DNA from: Streptomyces toxytricini
GTDB lineage: Bacteria > Actinomycetota > Actinomycetes > Streptomycetales > Streptomycetaceae
Direction of reading: 5' to 3'
Length of the DNA stretch: 64,000 nt
NCBI RefSeq assembly: GCF_014649915.1
Contig: NZ_BMTY01000002.1
Location: 116,223-180,222, forward strand
Position 1 is the stretch's first letter; each line of letters starts with the position of its first letter. Below, piece after piece: positions 35,484 to 46,927 of the stretch. Under the pieces are notes generated by a model that was given only the letters and a program-made list of their open reading frames with translations, searched no databases and was not told the DNA's origin. A program made the translations under genes and the position numbers.

Positions 35484-36908
35484 ATGAGCGTTGTCACCAA
35501 CACGACCACCATCGGTGCCATCGAGCTGCCGAGCCGGCGGAACACCGAGCTCATGCTGCTCGTGTTCGCCGTGGTCATCCCGATCTTCGCCTACGCCAAC
35601 GTGGGTCTCGCGATCCACGGGGAGCTGCCCCCGGGCATGCTCGCCTACGGGGGCGGCCTCGCCGTCCTGGCGGGCCTCGCCCACTTCGTCGTACGCCGCT
35701 ACGCCAAGTACGCCGACCCGCTGCTGCTGCCGATCGCCACCCTGCTCAACGGCCTCGGCTGCGTGCTGATCTGGCGGCTCGACCAGTCGGAGCGGCTCCA
35801 GAACCTGGCCAAGCGGAGCTTCGGCGCGTTCTCGGAGTCGGCGCCGCGCCAGATGATGTACACCGCGGTGGCCATCGCCCTGTTCGCCGCGGTGCTGCTG
35901 CTCCTGAAGGACCACCGCACGCTCCAGCGGTTCACGTACATCTCGATGGCCGCCGCGCTCGTCCTGCTGATCCTGCCGGTCATCCCGGGCCTCGGCGCGG
36001 ACGTCTTCGGCGCGAAGATCTGGATCAGCGTCGCCGGCTTCTCCATCCAGCCGGGCGAGTTCGCCAAGATCGTCATCGCGGTCTTCTTCGCCGGCTACCT
36101 CATGGTCAAGCGCGACGCCCTGGCGCTCGCCTCCCGCCGCTTCATGGGCCTGTACCTGCCGCGCGGCCGCGACCTCGGCCCGATCCTGATGATCTGGGCG
36201 ATGAGCCTGCTCATCCTCGTCTTCGAGAACGACCTCGGCACCTCGCTGCTCTTCTTCGGCATGTTCGTGATCATGCTGTACGTGGCGACCGAGCGGACCA
36301 GCTGGATCGTGATCGGCCTGCTCATGAGCGTCGGCGGCGCCGTCGTCGTCGGCACCTTCGCCAGCCACGTCCAGGCCCGCGTCAACGCCTGGCTCGACCC
36401 CTTCGGCTGCTACACCACCTCGGGCGCCTGCGAGCAGGTCGGCCAGTCGATCATGAGCTTCGGCTCGGGCGGCGTCCTCGGCACCGGCTGGGGCCAGGGC
36501 AACTCGGACCTCATCGGCTTCGCCGCGAACTCCGACTTCATCTTCTCCACGGTCGGCGAGGAGCTCGGGCTCTCCGGTGTGATGGCCTTCCTCCTGCTGT
36601 ACGGCCTGATCATCGAGCGGGGTGTGCGCACCGCGCTGGCCGCCCGCGACCCGTTCGGCAAGCTCTTCGCCATCGGCCTGTCCGGAGCGTTCTCGCTCCA
36701 GATCTTCGTGGTCGCCGGCGGCGTCATGGGACTCATCCCGCTGACCGGCATGACCATGCCCTTCCTCGCGTCCGGCGGTTCGTCCGTCCTCGCCAACTGG
36801 GCCCTGATCGGCATCCTCATCCGGATCAGCGACACCGCGCGCCGCCCCGCGCCCGCCCCCGCGCCGTCCCCCGACTCCGAGATGACCCAGGTGGTCCGCC
36901 CGTCATGA
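35484..36908 (+). CDS. rodA: FtsW/RodA/SpoVE family peptidoglycan polymerase
   Basis: This SEDS glycosyltransferase polymerises lipid II, probably together with the PbpA encoded next. It has 474 residues and ten or more membrane helices. SEDS landmarks are LVFENDLGTSLLFFGMF, GWGQGNSDLIGFAANSDFIF and the C-terminal signature PLTGMTMPFLASGGSSV. The gene stop overlaps the pbpA start (ATGA). RodA versus FtsW cannot be settled by eye; position beside pbpA and pknB favours RodA. Confidence 0.92.
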   Translation: MSVVTNTTTIGAIELPSRRNTELMLLVFAVVIPIFAYANVGLAIHGELPPGMLAYGGGLAVLAGLAHFVVRRYAKYADPLLLPIATLLNGLGCVLIWRLDQSERLQNLAKRSFGAFSESAPRQMMYTAVAIALFAAVLLLLKDHRTLQRFTYISMAAALVLLILPVIPGLGADVFGAKIWISVAGFSIQPGEFAKIVIAVFFAGYLMVKRDALALASRRFMGLYLPRGRDLGPILMIWAMSLLILVFENDLGTSLLFFGMFVIMLYVATERTSWIVIGLLMSVGGAVVVGTFASHVQARVNAWLDPFGCYTTSGACEQVGQSIMSFGSGGVLGTGWGQGNSDLIGFAANSDFIFSTVGEELGLSGVMAFLLLYGLIIERGVRTALAARDPFGKLFAIGLSGAFSLQIFVVAGGVMGLIPLTGMTMPFLASGGSSVLANWALIGILIRISDTARRPAPAPAPSPDSEMTQVVRPS

Positions 36909-38371
36909 ACAAGCCGCTGCGCCGCATCTCGATCTTCTGCGGGCTGCTGGTCCTCGCCCTGCTCGTGCGCACGAACTGGCTGCAGTACGTGCAGGCCGAG
37001 GAGCTCAGCACCCGCAAGGAGAACCGCCGGGTCCAGATCGCCCAGTACGCGATCCAGCGCGGCAACATCATCGTCAAGGGCGGCCAGGCCATCACCGGCT
37101 CGACGGCCACCGACGGCAGCGACTACAAGTACAAGCGGACCTACGTCGACGGCGCCCTGTGGGCGCCGGTCACCGGCTACGCCTCGCAGGCCTTCGGGTC
37201 CACGCAGCTGGAGGCCCTGGAGGACAAGATCCTCACCGGCAACGACGACCGGCTGTTCTTCGACCGCACCATCGGCATGTTCACCGGCGAGAAGAAGGCC
37301 GGCGGCAACGTCGTCACCACGCTCATGCCGGACGTGCAGAAGGCCGCCTTCGACGCGCTCCGCAACAACAAGGGCGCGGTGGCGGCCATCGACCCGCGCA
37401 CGGGCGCGATCCTGGCCCTGGTCAGCACCCCCTCGTACGACCCCGGCAGCTTCGCGGGCAACTCCAAGGCGGACGAGAAGGCCTGGGTCGAGCTGAAGGA
37501 CGGCGAGGACAAGAAGCTCGTCAACCGCGCCCTGCGCGAGACGTACCCGCCCGGCTCCACCTTCAAGGTCGTCACCGCGGCCGCCGCGCTGGAGCACGGC
37601 GTCGTCAAGGACGTCAACGAGCCGACGGACACCCCGGAGCCGTACATCCTGCCCGGCACCCGGACGCCGATGGTCAACCACGCCCAGGGCTGCGAGAAGG
37701 CCAGCCTCCTCGCGGCGATGCGCGTCTCCTGCAACTCGGTCTTCGCCAACCTCGGCGACAAGGTCGGCCGGGACAAGATGGTCGAGACGGCCGAGAAGTT
37801 CGGCTTCAACAACGACAAGATCGACACCCCGGTGCGCGCCTTCGCGAGCGTCTACGACAAGACGATGAACCGCGACGGCAACGCCCAGAGCTCCATCGGC
37901 CAGTTCAACACGGCGGCCACCCCGCTGCAGATGGCCATGGTGACCGCCGCCATCGCCAACGACGGCAAGCTGATGAAGCCGTACATGGTCGACGAGCTGA
38001 CGGCGCCCAACCTCGACGTGGTCGAGAAGCACGAGCCGGAGGAGATGAGCCGCCCGGTCTCCGCCGCGAACGCGCAGAAGATCCAGCAGACGATGGTCGA
38101 CGTCGTGGAGAACGGCACCGGAAAGCCCGCGAAGATCAAGGGCGTCACGGTCGGCGGCAAGACCGGCACCGCGCAGCACGGCGAGGGCAACAAGAAGCGC
38201 CCCTACGCCTGGTTCATCTCCTACGTCCAGAACCCGGACGGAACCTCCCCGGTCGCCGTCGCCGTCGTCATCGAGGACAGCAGTGCCGACCGCGAGGACA
38301 TCAGCGGCGGCGGCCTGGCCGCCCCGGTCGCCAAGGCCGTCATGGAAGCCGTCCTGAAGAGCAAGATCTGA
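36905..38371 (+). CDS. pbpA: Class B penicillin-binding protein PbpA (transpeptidase)
   Basis: This monofunctional transpeptidase has 488 residues. One N-terminal membrane helix (about 7-25) leads to a PBP dimerisation-type domain. The transpeptidase domain carries the active-site motifs SxxK in PPGSTFKVV (about residue 217), SxN in SCNSVFANLG (about 278) and KTG in VGGKTGTAQ (about 419). It works with the overlapping SEDS gene in elongation or septation and is the usual neighbour of PknB. Confidence 0.94.
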   Translation: MNKPLRRISIFCGLLVLALLVRTNWLQYVQAEELSTRKENRRVQIAQYAIQRGNIIVKGGQAITGSTATDGSDYKYKRTYVDGALWAPVTGYASQAFGSTQLEALEDKILTGNDDRLFFDRTIGMFTGEKKAGGNVVTTLMPDVQKAAFDALRNNKGAVAAIDPRTGAILALVSTPSYDPGSFAGNSKADEKAWVELKDGEDKKLVNRALRETYPPGSTFKVVTAAAALEHGVVKDVNEPTDTPEPYILPGTRTPMVNHAQGCEKASLLAAMRVSCNSVFANLGDKVGRDKMVETAEKFGFNNDKIDTPVRAFASVYDKTMNRDGNAQSSIGQFNTAATPLQMAMVTAAIANDGKLMKPYMVDELTAPNLDVVEKHEPEEMSRPVSAANAQKIQQTMVDVVENGTGKPAKIKGVTVGGKTGTAQHGEGNKKRPYAWFISYVQNPDGTSPVAVAVVIEDSSADREDISGGGLAAPVAKAVMEAVLKSKI

Positions 38372-38611
38372 CGGGCGCGGTGGACCGGCGGACGGGACGG
38401 ACAATGGGACGACCGCAGCGGGGCGCGAGGGCCGCCGCCGCGGGGGACCGGACCGCCGGCGGCACCGCCGAGCGAGCGCACTGTACCGGTCCGGTATCAG
38501 GCTGTGGCCGCCAACCGATCACCGACGATCGGCCGGTAGCCTTTGCGCGAACAGCACACCGCCGGACCACACACGGGTGCGGTCGGGACTGACGGAGAGG
38601 GCTGGAACGTT

Positions 38612-40639
<2,028 letters not shown>

Positions 40640-40656
40640 CCGGCCTCGGGAACCCG

Positions 40657-40698
40657 AAGGGGCCCGGCCACTCCCCCGCGGGAGGAGCCGGGCCCCTT
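40657..40698. terminator. Bidirectional stem-loop between pknB and srtE2
   Basis: The arms AAGGGGCCCGGC (40657-40668) and GCCGGGCCCCTT (40687-40698) pair perfectly, and the inner bases (CTCCC/GGGAG) extend the stem. A and T runs flank it as expected for a terminator between convergent genes. Confidence 0.8.
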
Positions 40699-40728
40699 GC
40701 GTGCCTGCCGGCCGGGGCCGGCGGCGCC

Positions 40729-41442
40729 TCAGCGCAGCTCGGCCGGCGGCGTCCGCTTCGCGTCGACCTTCTCCGTGCGCACCAGCTCGCCCCACACCAC
40801 GTAGCGGTACTTCGAGGTGTAGACGGGGGTGCAGGTCGTCAGGGTGATGTAGCGGCCCGGGGCCGTCCTGCCCGACTCCTTGGGCACGGGGGAGATGACG
40901 TCGGTGTTGTACTTGGAGGTCTGCCGCAGTTCCGCGAAGGCCTTGTAGACGTACCAGGTGTCCCGCGTCTCGAAGACGATCGCGTCGCCCCTGCGGACCT
41001 TGTGGATGTCGTGGAACTTGGCGCCGTGCCCGTCGCGGTGCGCCGCCAGCGCGAAGTTCCCGGCGGCCTCCCAGGGCAGCGCCGACTTCACCGGGTCCGT
41101 GTAGTAGCCGGCGACGCCGTGGTTCAGCACCTCGGGCGACGTGCCCCGCTTGACGAGCACCTCGCCGCCGCCCATCGCCGGCACGTGCAGGAAGCCGACG
41201 CCGCCCTGCGTGTCCAGCGCGCCCGGCTCGGCGGGGGCGCCGGCCGCGGGGGCGCTCAGCCACTGGCGGCGGATCTCGTCGCCGCGGGAGGAGGCCTGCC
41301 GGTCGGCGAGCACGTTGGTCCACCACAGCGAGTACGCCACGAACAGGCCGAGCACCAGGCCGACCGTGATCAGGAACTCGCCCAGCAGGCTCAGGAACCC
41401 GGCGAGCAGACTGCGGTTCCGGGGCGGCGCGGTAGGGGGCAC
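40729..41442 (-). CDS. srtE2: Class E sortase (SrtE2-like)
   Basis: This membrane-anchored transpeptidase attaches LAXTG-type proteins such as long chaplins to peptidoglycan. It has 237 residues. An N-terminal membrane helix (about 17-40) is followed by the sortase barrel with catalytic histidine in LAAHRDGHG (about 132), cysteine in TLTTCTPVY (about 199) and arginine in KYRYVVWG (about 208). Order and tandem arrangement match the pknB-linked srtE2-srtE1 pair of S. coelicolor as I recall it. GTG 41442 is the start. Confidence 0.9.
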   Translation of the reverse strand: MPPTAPPRNRSLLAGFLSLLGEFLITVGLVLGLFVAYSLWWTNVLADRQASSRGDEIRRQWLSAPAAGAPAEPGALDTQGGVGFLHVPAMGGGEVLVKRGTSPEVLNHGVAGYYTDPVKSALPWEAAGNFALAAHRDGHGAKFHDIHKVRRGDAIVFETRDTWYVYKAFAELRQTSKYNTDVISPVPKESGRTAPGRYITLTTCTPVYTSKYRYVVWGELVRTEKVDAKRTPPAELR

Positions 41443-41479
41443 TGCGGTTCGTCCTTCGGGCGGGAGAGCCGCTGCGGGC

Positions 41480-42292
41480 TCAGCGGGCGGCCAGCGCGGG
41501 CGGAGCGCCCTGGCCGCGGGGGCGTTCGTCGACCATCCTGCCCCATACGATCAGGCGGTAGGTGCTGGTGAACTCGGGCGTGCAGGTCGTCAGCGTGATG
41601 TAGCGGCCCGGCTCGGTGAACCCCGAGCCCTTCGGCACCGGTTGGAGCACGGACACGTTGGTCGGCGGCGTCTGCGGCAGCACCGAGGCCATCTCGTACG
41701 TGTAGTACGCGTCCCGGGTCTCGACCACGATGGGGTCGCCCGGCACCAGCCGGTTGATGAAGCGGAACGGCTCGCCGTGCGTGTTGCGGTGGCCCGCGAC
41801 CGCGAAGTTGCCCTGCCTGTCCGAGGGCATCGCCGTCTTCAGCGCCCCGTCCGCGTAGTGCCCGACCATGCCGCGGTCCAGCACCTTGGCCTTGCTGGTG
41901 CCTTCGGCGACGGGCACCTTCACGTCCAGTTTCGGGATGTGGAGGATGGCGAAGCCCTGGCCCGGCTCGAAGGCGGCCGGCGGCGGGGCGGCGTCCCGCT
42001 CGGGCTGCCGCTCCCAGGTCTGGCGCAGCGAGCCGGCGGCCCCGTCGGCCGTGCGCTGCGCGAGCACGTTGGTGTACCAGAGCTGGTAGGCGACGAACAG
42101 CAGCATCACCAGCCCCGTGGTGATCAGCAGTTCGCCCGCCAGACGGCTCAGGACGACCGCAGGGCCGCCCGAGGCCGGCCGCTTGCGCCTCCGCCCGCCC
42201 CCGCGCCTGCGGGCCCGTCTGGCGGCCTGCTGGGCGGCCCTGCGCCGCGCGGCCCGGCCCTCCGTGGGGGCGGACGGCGCGAGCGAGGTCAC
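41480..42292 (-). CDS. srtE1: Class E sortase (SrtE1-like)
   Basis: This second sortase has 270 residues. It has a longer, strongly basic cytosolic N-terminus (residues 1-45, many Arg/Lys), a membrane helix (about 50-72) and the same barrel. Catalytic residues lie in VAGHRNTHGEP, LTTCTPEFT and TYRLIVWG. The GTG start at 42292 overlaps the trpG stop. The tandem copies suggest overlapping but distinct substrates, as known for SrtE1 and SrtE2 in aerial-hypha formation. Confidence 0.9.
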   Translation of the reverse strand: MTSLAPSAPTEGRAARRRAAQQAARRARRRGGGRRRKRPASGGPAVVLSRLAGELLITTGLVMLLFVAYQLWYTNVLAQRTADGAAGSLRQTWERQPERDAAPPPAAFEPGQGFAILHIPKLDVKVPVAEGTSKAKVLDRGMVGHYADGALKTAMPSDRQGNFAVAGHRNTHGEPFRFINRLVPGDPIVVETRDAYYTYEMASVLPQTPPTNVSVLQPVPKGSGFTEPGRYITLTTCTPEFTSTYRLIVWGRMVDERPRGQGAPPALAAR

Positions 42293-42927
42293 GCGACGGC
42301 CTTGCCCACCACCGGGGCCAGCCCCGCGGAGCGCTCGACCGCGCCCTCGTCGCCGCAGCGGACGAGCCAGTTGGCGAGCATCCGGTGGCCCCACTCGGTG
42401 AGCACCGACTCGGGGTGGAACTGCACGCCCTCGACGTCGTGCTCGCGGTGCCGCAGGCCCATGATGATGCCGTCCTCGGTCCGCGCCGTGACCTCCAGCG
42501 CGTCCGGCAGGGTCTGCGGCTCGGCCGCGAGCGAGTGGTAGCGGGTCGCGGTGAAGGGCGAGGGGAGCCCGCGGAAGACCCCGAGCCCCTCGTGGACCAC
42601 CGGGGAGGTCTTGCCGTGCAGCAGCTCGGGCGCGCGGCCGACGACGCCGCCGTACGCGACGGCCATGGACTGCATGCCGAGGCAGACGCCGAAGACGGGG
42701 ACGCCGGTGGCGGCGCAGTGGCGGACCATGTCGACGCAGACGCCCGCCTCCTCGGGGGTGCCCGGCCCAGGGGAGAGGAGCACGCCGTCGAAGCCGTCCT
42801 GGGCGTGGGCGAGGGCGACCTCGTCGTTGCGCAGCACCTCGCACTCGGCGCCGAGCTGGTACAGGTACTGGACCAGGTTGAAGACAAAGCTGTCGTAGTT
42901 GTCCACGACCAGAATGCGCGCGCTCAC
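42289..42927 (-). CDS. trpG: Anthranilate/aminodeoxychorismate synthase component II (glutamine amidotransferase)
   Basis: This class I glutamine amidotransferase supplies ammonia for making anthranilate or aminodeoxychorismate from chorismate. It has 212 residues. It has VVDNYDSFVFNLVQYL, the oxyanion segment LLSPGPGTPEEAG, the catalytic cysteine in GVCLGMQSM (about residue 79) and the His-Glu pair in VQFHPESVLTEWG. Whether it serves tryptophan or folate synthesis cannot be told; no component I gene is adjacent. It is coupled by overlaps to the genes on both sides. Confidence 0.92.
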   Translation of the reverse strand: MSARILVVDNYDSFVFNLVQYLYQLGAECEVLRNDEVALAHAQDGFDGVLLSPGPGTPEEAGVCVDMVRHCAATGVPVFGVCLGMQSMAVAYGGVVGRAPELLHGKTSPVVHEGLGVFRGLPSPFTATRYHSLAAEPQTLPDALEVTARTEDGIIMGLRHREHDVEGVQFHPESVLTEWGHRMLANWLVRCGDEGAVERSAGLAPVVGKAVA

Positions 42928-43100
42928 GGAGTGGCTCCCGATCCCTCGTCCACCGTTACGTCGTTGAACGGAAGGAGCGGCTCGGCCCACGGGAAGACGT
43001 ACTGGAACAGCACGTAGACCACCGCGAGGACGAGTACGAGGGAGATCAGCGCGCGCACCCACGCGTTGCCCGGCAGATGCCGCCAGATCCAGCCGTACAT
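42924..43100 (-). CDS. Small single-pass membrane protein
   Basis: This 58-residue protein starts at ATG 43100 ([12 protein letters not shown]). It has one hydrophobic helix (about residues 17-37; [20 protein letters not shown]) and a short acidic tail (VTVDEGSG), probably N-in. Its stop overlaps the trpG start. It is conserved in position between the DUF881 and trpG genes in Streptomyces as I recall it. Function unknown. Confidence 0.7.
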   Translation of the reverse strand: MYGWIWRHLPGNAWVRALISLVLVLAVVYVLFQYVFPWAEPLLPFNDVTVDEGSGATP

Positions 43101-43228
43101 CCCGTCCGCGTCCCTTTCGCTCTCGCACCGCGGGGGCGGTACGCACACAGGGTAAAGCCAGCGGCGCACCGGGGAGGGGCTCCTGCCCGAACCCCGGACG
43201 GGCCCGGGGGGCGCGGGCCGCCGGCGGG

Positions 43229-44041
43229 TCAGGGCGTGGCGGGCGCGGAGGGGGCGTCGGCCGGCTTGGCGTGGTGGAGGTCGACGGTGCCGGAGTAGCC
43301 GGGGAGCTTCAGCTCCCTGGGCTCGTCGACCTTCCAGCCGAGCCCGTACGCGGCGACGTACATCTGGTAGTTCTGCAGTGCAGGGGAGGCCGCGAGCGCC
43401 CGGCGCAGCGCGGCGGGGTCGCCGACGGCGCTCACCTTGTAGGGCGGCGAGTAGACGCGGCCCTGGAGGATCAGGGTGTTGCCGACGCAGCGCACCGCGC
43501 TGGTCGAGATCAGCCGCTGGTCCATGACCTGGATGCCCTGGGCGCCGCCCTGCCACAGGGCGTTCACGACGGCCTGGAGGTCCTGCTGGTGGATGACCAG
43601 GTCGTTGGGCTGCGGCTCGGGGACGTTCGGGATGCGGGCGGTGGCGTTCGGCGGGGCGTCGTTGAGGGTGACGGTGAGGCCCTTGCCGGACAGCGGCTCC
43701 AGTCCGGCGGTGGCGCGCAGGGCGGCCAGCCTGGCGTCCTCGGCGCGGGTGCTGCCGTCGTCGCGGTCGGCGAGGGCCTCCACGCGGCCGCGGGCGGCCG
43801 CGGTGGACTGCTCCAGCAGCGCGTTGTCCTGGCTGCGCTCGTGGATGAGGTCGGTGAGCCGCAGGAGCGAGGCGTCCGTGCGGATGTTCGTACCCTTGGA
43901 GGTGTTGAAGCTGGTGACGAAGATGAGTCCGGCCAGGGCGAAGACGGCGGCCGTGAGCAGCCGGACCGCCCGGAACCGGCGACGGGGACCCGCGGAGGAG
44001 TCGTCGGAATCGCTCAACGTACCCTTCTCCTTCAACGCCAC
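43229..44041 (-). CDS. DUF881 family protein
   Basis: The protein has 270 residues. One N-terminal membrane helix (about 28-46) leads to a coiled-coil-rich segment (about 60-105; [20 protein letters not shown]). The extracytoplasmic DUF881 domain contains [42 protein letters not shown] and PPYKVSAVG. The family is found near division and wall genes in Gram-positives. The start may be GTG 44041 or TTG 44017; the latter has AAGGAG at 9 nt and looks better placed. Confidence 0.82.
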   Translation of the reverse strand: MALKEKGTLSDSDDSSAGPRRRFRAVRLLTAAVFALAGLIFVTSFNTSKGTNIRTDASLLRLTDLIHERSQDNALLEQSTAAARGRVEALADRDDGSTRAEDARLAALRATAGLEPLSGKGLTVTLNDAPPNATARIPNVPEPQPNDLVIHQQDLQAVVNALWQGGAQGIQVMDQRLISTSAVRCVGNTLILQGRVYSPPYKVSAVGDPAALRRALAASPALQNYQMYVAAYGLGWKVDEPRELKLPGYSGTVDLHHAKPADAPSAPATP

Positions 44042-44107
44042 AGGTCCACTACGCTAACGGACGCCCGGGGCAGGCAGGTCCCCAGCGCATCGACAGGAGA
44101 GCCCCTC

Positions 44108-44359
44108 GTGCCGAAGTCACGTATCCGCAAGAAGGACGAGTTCACCCCGCCGCCCGTGAAGGCGCAGCCGATCAAGCTGACGAACCGGAGCTGGGTCGCC
44201 CCGGTCATGCTGGCGTTCTTCCTGATCGGCCTGGCCTGGATCGTCGTCTTCTACGTGAGCGAGACCCAGCTGCCGATCGAGTCCATCGGCAACTGGAACA
44301 TCGTGGTCGGGTTCGGATTCATCGCGGCCGGGTTCGGCGTCTCCACGCAGTGGAAGTAG
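44108..44359 (+). CDS. crgA: Cell division protein CrgA
   Basis: This small inhibitor/coordinator of FtsZ-ring formation in aerial hyphae of Streptomyces has 83 residues. It begins [16 protein letters not shown] and has two membrane helices (about 33-53 and 63-81). GTG 44108 follows AGGAGAG. It is divergent from the DUF881 gene. Confidence 0.95.
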   Translation: MPKSRIRKKDEFTPPPVKAQPIKLTNRSWVAPVMLAFFLIGLAWIVVFYVSETQLPIESIGNWNIVVGFGFIAAGFGVSTQWK

Positions 44360-44425
44360 GCAGGTCGCGGGGCCCGGGCGGCTCGGAGCACACCGGCCGC
44401 CCGGCCCGCAAGTTCTCCCCATGAG

Positions 44426-44477
44426 TTATCCACAGCGTCATCCACACCTGAGGAAAAGGCAGAAGATCTGTGGATAA
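44426..44477. other. DnaA-box cluster between crgA and the rhomboid gene
   Basis: There are two perfect 9-mers in opposite orientation, TTATCCACA at 44426-44434 and TGTGGATAA at 44469-44477. Between and beside them lie weaker boxes (TCATCCACA at 44438-44446, TGTGGAGGG just after). The 145-bp gap lies between the convergent crgA and rhomboid genes, about 18 kb from oriC. Confidence 0.6.
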
Positions 44478-44504
44478 CCTTGTGGAGGGTTGACGCCGGT
44501 GTGA

Positions 44505-45380
44505 TCAGGTGAGTGCCGCCGTCCGGACCAGCACCAGCGCCGCGACCAGCAGGAACACCGCCGCACAGGCACCCCACTGGATGAGCGGGCGCTTTCCCCC
44601 GCCGGCGGGCCGGATCATGGCCGCCCCGAGCAGCAGGCCCGTGACCAGGCCTCCCACGTGCGCCTGCCAGGACACCTCCAGCCGGCCCCCGTACGGCGCG
44701 AAGGTCAGCACCAGCATCAGCACGAGCATGACCACGACCGGGCGCATGTCCTGGCGCGTGCGCCGCACCAGCACCACGGTCGCCCCCAGCAGCCCGAACA
44801 CCGCGCCCGAGGCGCCGAGCGTCGGCGCGTTCGGCGGCGTCAGCAGGTACACCACGGCGCTCCCGCCGAGCCCGGACAGCACGTAGAGGGCGAGGAAGCG
44901 GGCCCGGCCGAGCGCGGCCTCCAGCGGAGCGCCGAGGAACCACAGGGCGAGCATGTTGCCCGCGATGTGCCACCACTCCACGTGCAGGAACACCGACGTC
45001 AGCAGCCGGTGGTACTCCCCGGTGGCCACGCCCTGCACGGGGCCGCCCCAGAACTGCACGTACAGCCCGAGCAGCTCCAGCTGCACCGCCAGGCCGGGCA
45101 CGGCCAGGGCCGCGAGGAACACGGCGGCGTTCACCCCGATGAGGACCTTGGCGACGAGGTGGGGGTCGGACTCGACCCGGCCGCCCGCCAGCGTCCGCGG
45201 CGCGTTCGCCCCCGGCCGGTGCCCCGTGCCGGAGCCCCCGCGGACGCAGTCGGGGCACTGGAAGCCCACGGCTGCGCTGATCATGCAGTCCGGGCAGACG
45301 GGCCGCTCGCAGCGGGTGCAGCGGATGGCCGTGTCGCGGTCCGGGTGGCGGTAGCAGCCCGGCAGGCGGTCGCTGTCCAT
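44505..45380 (-). CDS. Rhomboid family intramembrane serine protease with N-terminal zinc finger
   Basis: The protein has 291 residues. An N-terminal B-box-like zinc finger (Cys/His in CYRHPDRDTAIRCTRCERP and CPDCM, then CPDC) is followed by six or seven membrane helices. The rhomboid catalytic serine is in LGASGAVFGLLG and the histidine in WQAHVGGLVTG. HIAGNMLALWFLG is the conserved WR/HxxxN region. It cleaves membrane-protein substrates within the bilayer; the target is unknown. Confidence 0.92.
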   Translation of the reverse strand: MDSDRLPGCYRHPDRDTAIRCTRCERPVCPDCMISAAVGFQCPDCVRGGSGTGHRPGANAPRTLAGGRVESDPHLVAKVLIGVNAAVFLAALAVPGLAVQLELLGLYVQFWGGPVQGVATGEYHRLLTSVFLHVEWWHIAGNMLALWFLGAPLEAALGRARFLALYVLSGLGGSAVVYLLTPPNAPTLGASGAVFGLLGATVVLVRRTRQDMRPVVVMLVLMLVLTFAPYGGRLEVSWQAHVGGLVTGLLLGAAMIRPAGGGKRPLIQWGACAAVFLLVAALVLVRTAALT

Positions 45381-45474
45381 CGGTCCCCTCGATCAGCGGC
45401 GGGGCACGGCGCGCCCCGCCGGTCCGGTATGCCCTCAGGACGGACGGGCGGGGCGGAAGGTTCCCGGCCCGGCG

Positions 45475-46002
<528 letters not shown>

Positions 46003-46176
46003 GGGTCCGCCTTCCTAGTCGGCACTGTCGGTTCCCGATCCTCCCACGGAGAGCGGTACGGAACGGAAATCGCCCACCCGGATGCCCTGTCGTGCATGCC
46101 GCCCGCCGCCAACCCAGGCATGATCCGACAAAGGGTGGAAAGGTGAACTGTGTCCGCCACCGATGAGGAGGATCAC

Positions 46177-46854
46177 GTGACCCGCAAGGACAGCGTGCGC
46201 CTGTGCGCCGACAGCGCCCGGGACACCATGAGGCACGCAGCGGAAGTGGTGGCGCCGTACGCAGAGACCGCCAAGGAGGCGGCGGTCCACTACGCGCACG
46301 AGGCGAACGACCGGCTCGCGCCGCTGGTGGCCCAGACGGCCCACCAGGCGTCGCGGCAGGCGCGCACGGCGTACGAGTGCCATCTGCATCCGCGGCTGAA
46401 GGCCGCGCGCACGCATGTGCCGCCGAACGTCGACCGTGCCGCCGTCCAGGCCGTGCACGAGACGCGCCGAGTGGCCCGGCAGGCCGCCGACTACGCGGGC
46501 CCGAGGCTGGAGCACGCCATCGCGGCGGGCCGCCCCGTGGCCGAGGAGGCCGCCTCCCGGTCCGTGGCGGCGATCGCGGCGCTGCGCGGCCAGGTGTCGG
46601 CGCAGGAGGTGCAGCGGCTGATCAGGCGGCACGAGCGGCGGGCCCGCACCGGGCGCGTGCTCAAGGGGCTGGCGGTGGCCGCGGCCGCGGCCGGCGCCGC
46701 GTACGCCGCCTGGCGCTGGTGGGACCGGCAGTCGAGCCCGGACTGGCTGGTCGAGCCGCCCGCCGCGACCGAGCTGTCCTCCCGCCAGGACGCCGCGGCG
46801 AGCTTCGACGACGAGCTCGCCGAGAAGGAGCGCGAGGCCACCGAGGAGGAGTGA
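46177..46854 (+). CDS. DUF5324 family protein
   Basis: This 225-residue protein is largely amphipathic helix rich in Ala/Arg/His (about 1-150). A Gly/Ala hydrophobic segment that may be a membrane helix (about 165-185) and an acidic C-terminus follow. GTG 46177 (TRKDSVRLCADSARD) with GAGGAGG upstream is preferred to the in-frame GTG 46150. The family is actinomycete-specific and without known function. It is divergent from the cyclophilin gene. Confidence 0.78.
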   Translation: MTRKDSVRLCADSARDTMRHAAEVVAPYAETAKEAAVHYAHEANDRLAPLVAQTAHQASRQARTAYECHLHPRLKAARTHVPPNVDRAAVQAVHETRRVARQAADYAGPRLEHAIAAGRPVAEEAASRSVAAIAALRGQVSAQEVQRLIRRHERRARTGRVLKGLAVAAAAAGAAYAAWRWWDRQSSPDWLVEPPAATELSSRQDAAASFDDELAEKEREATEEE

Positions 46855-46875
46855 GCGGCCGCCGTGGGCGGTGCG

Positions 46876-46912
46876 TGCGCGGGGCCCGGATCCGGTGGAT
46901 CCGGGCCCCGCG
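46876..46912. terminator. Bidirectional terminator
   Basis: A perfect 17-bp inverted repeat (46876-46892 with 46896-46912; loop GGT) lies between the convergent DUF5324 and LysM genes. Confidence 0.85.
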
Positions 46913-46927
46913 CGTCGCCCTGCGGCC

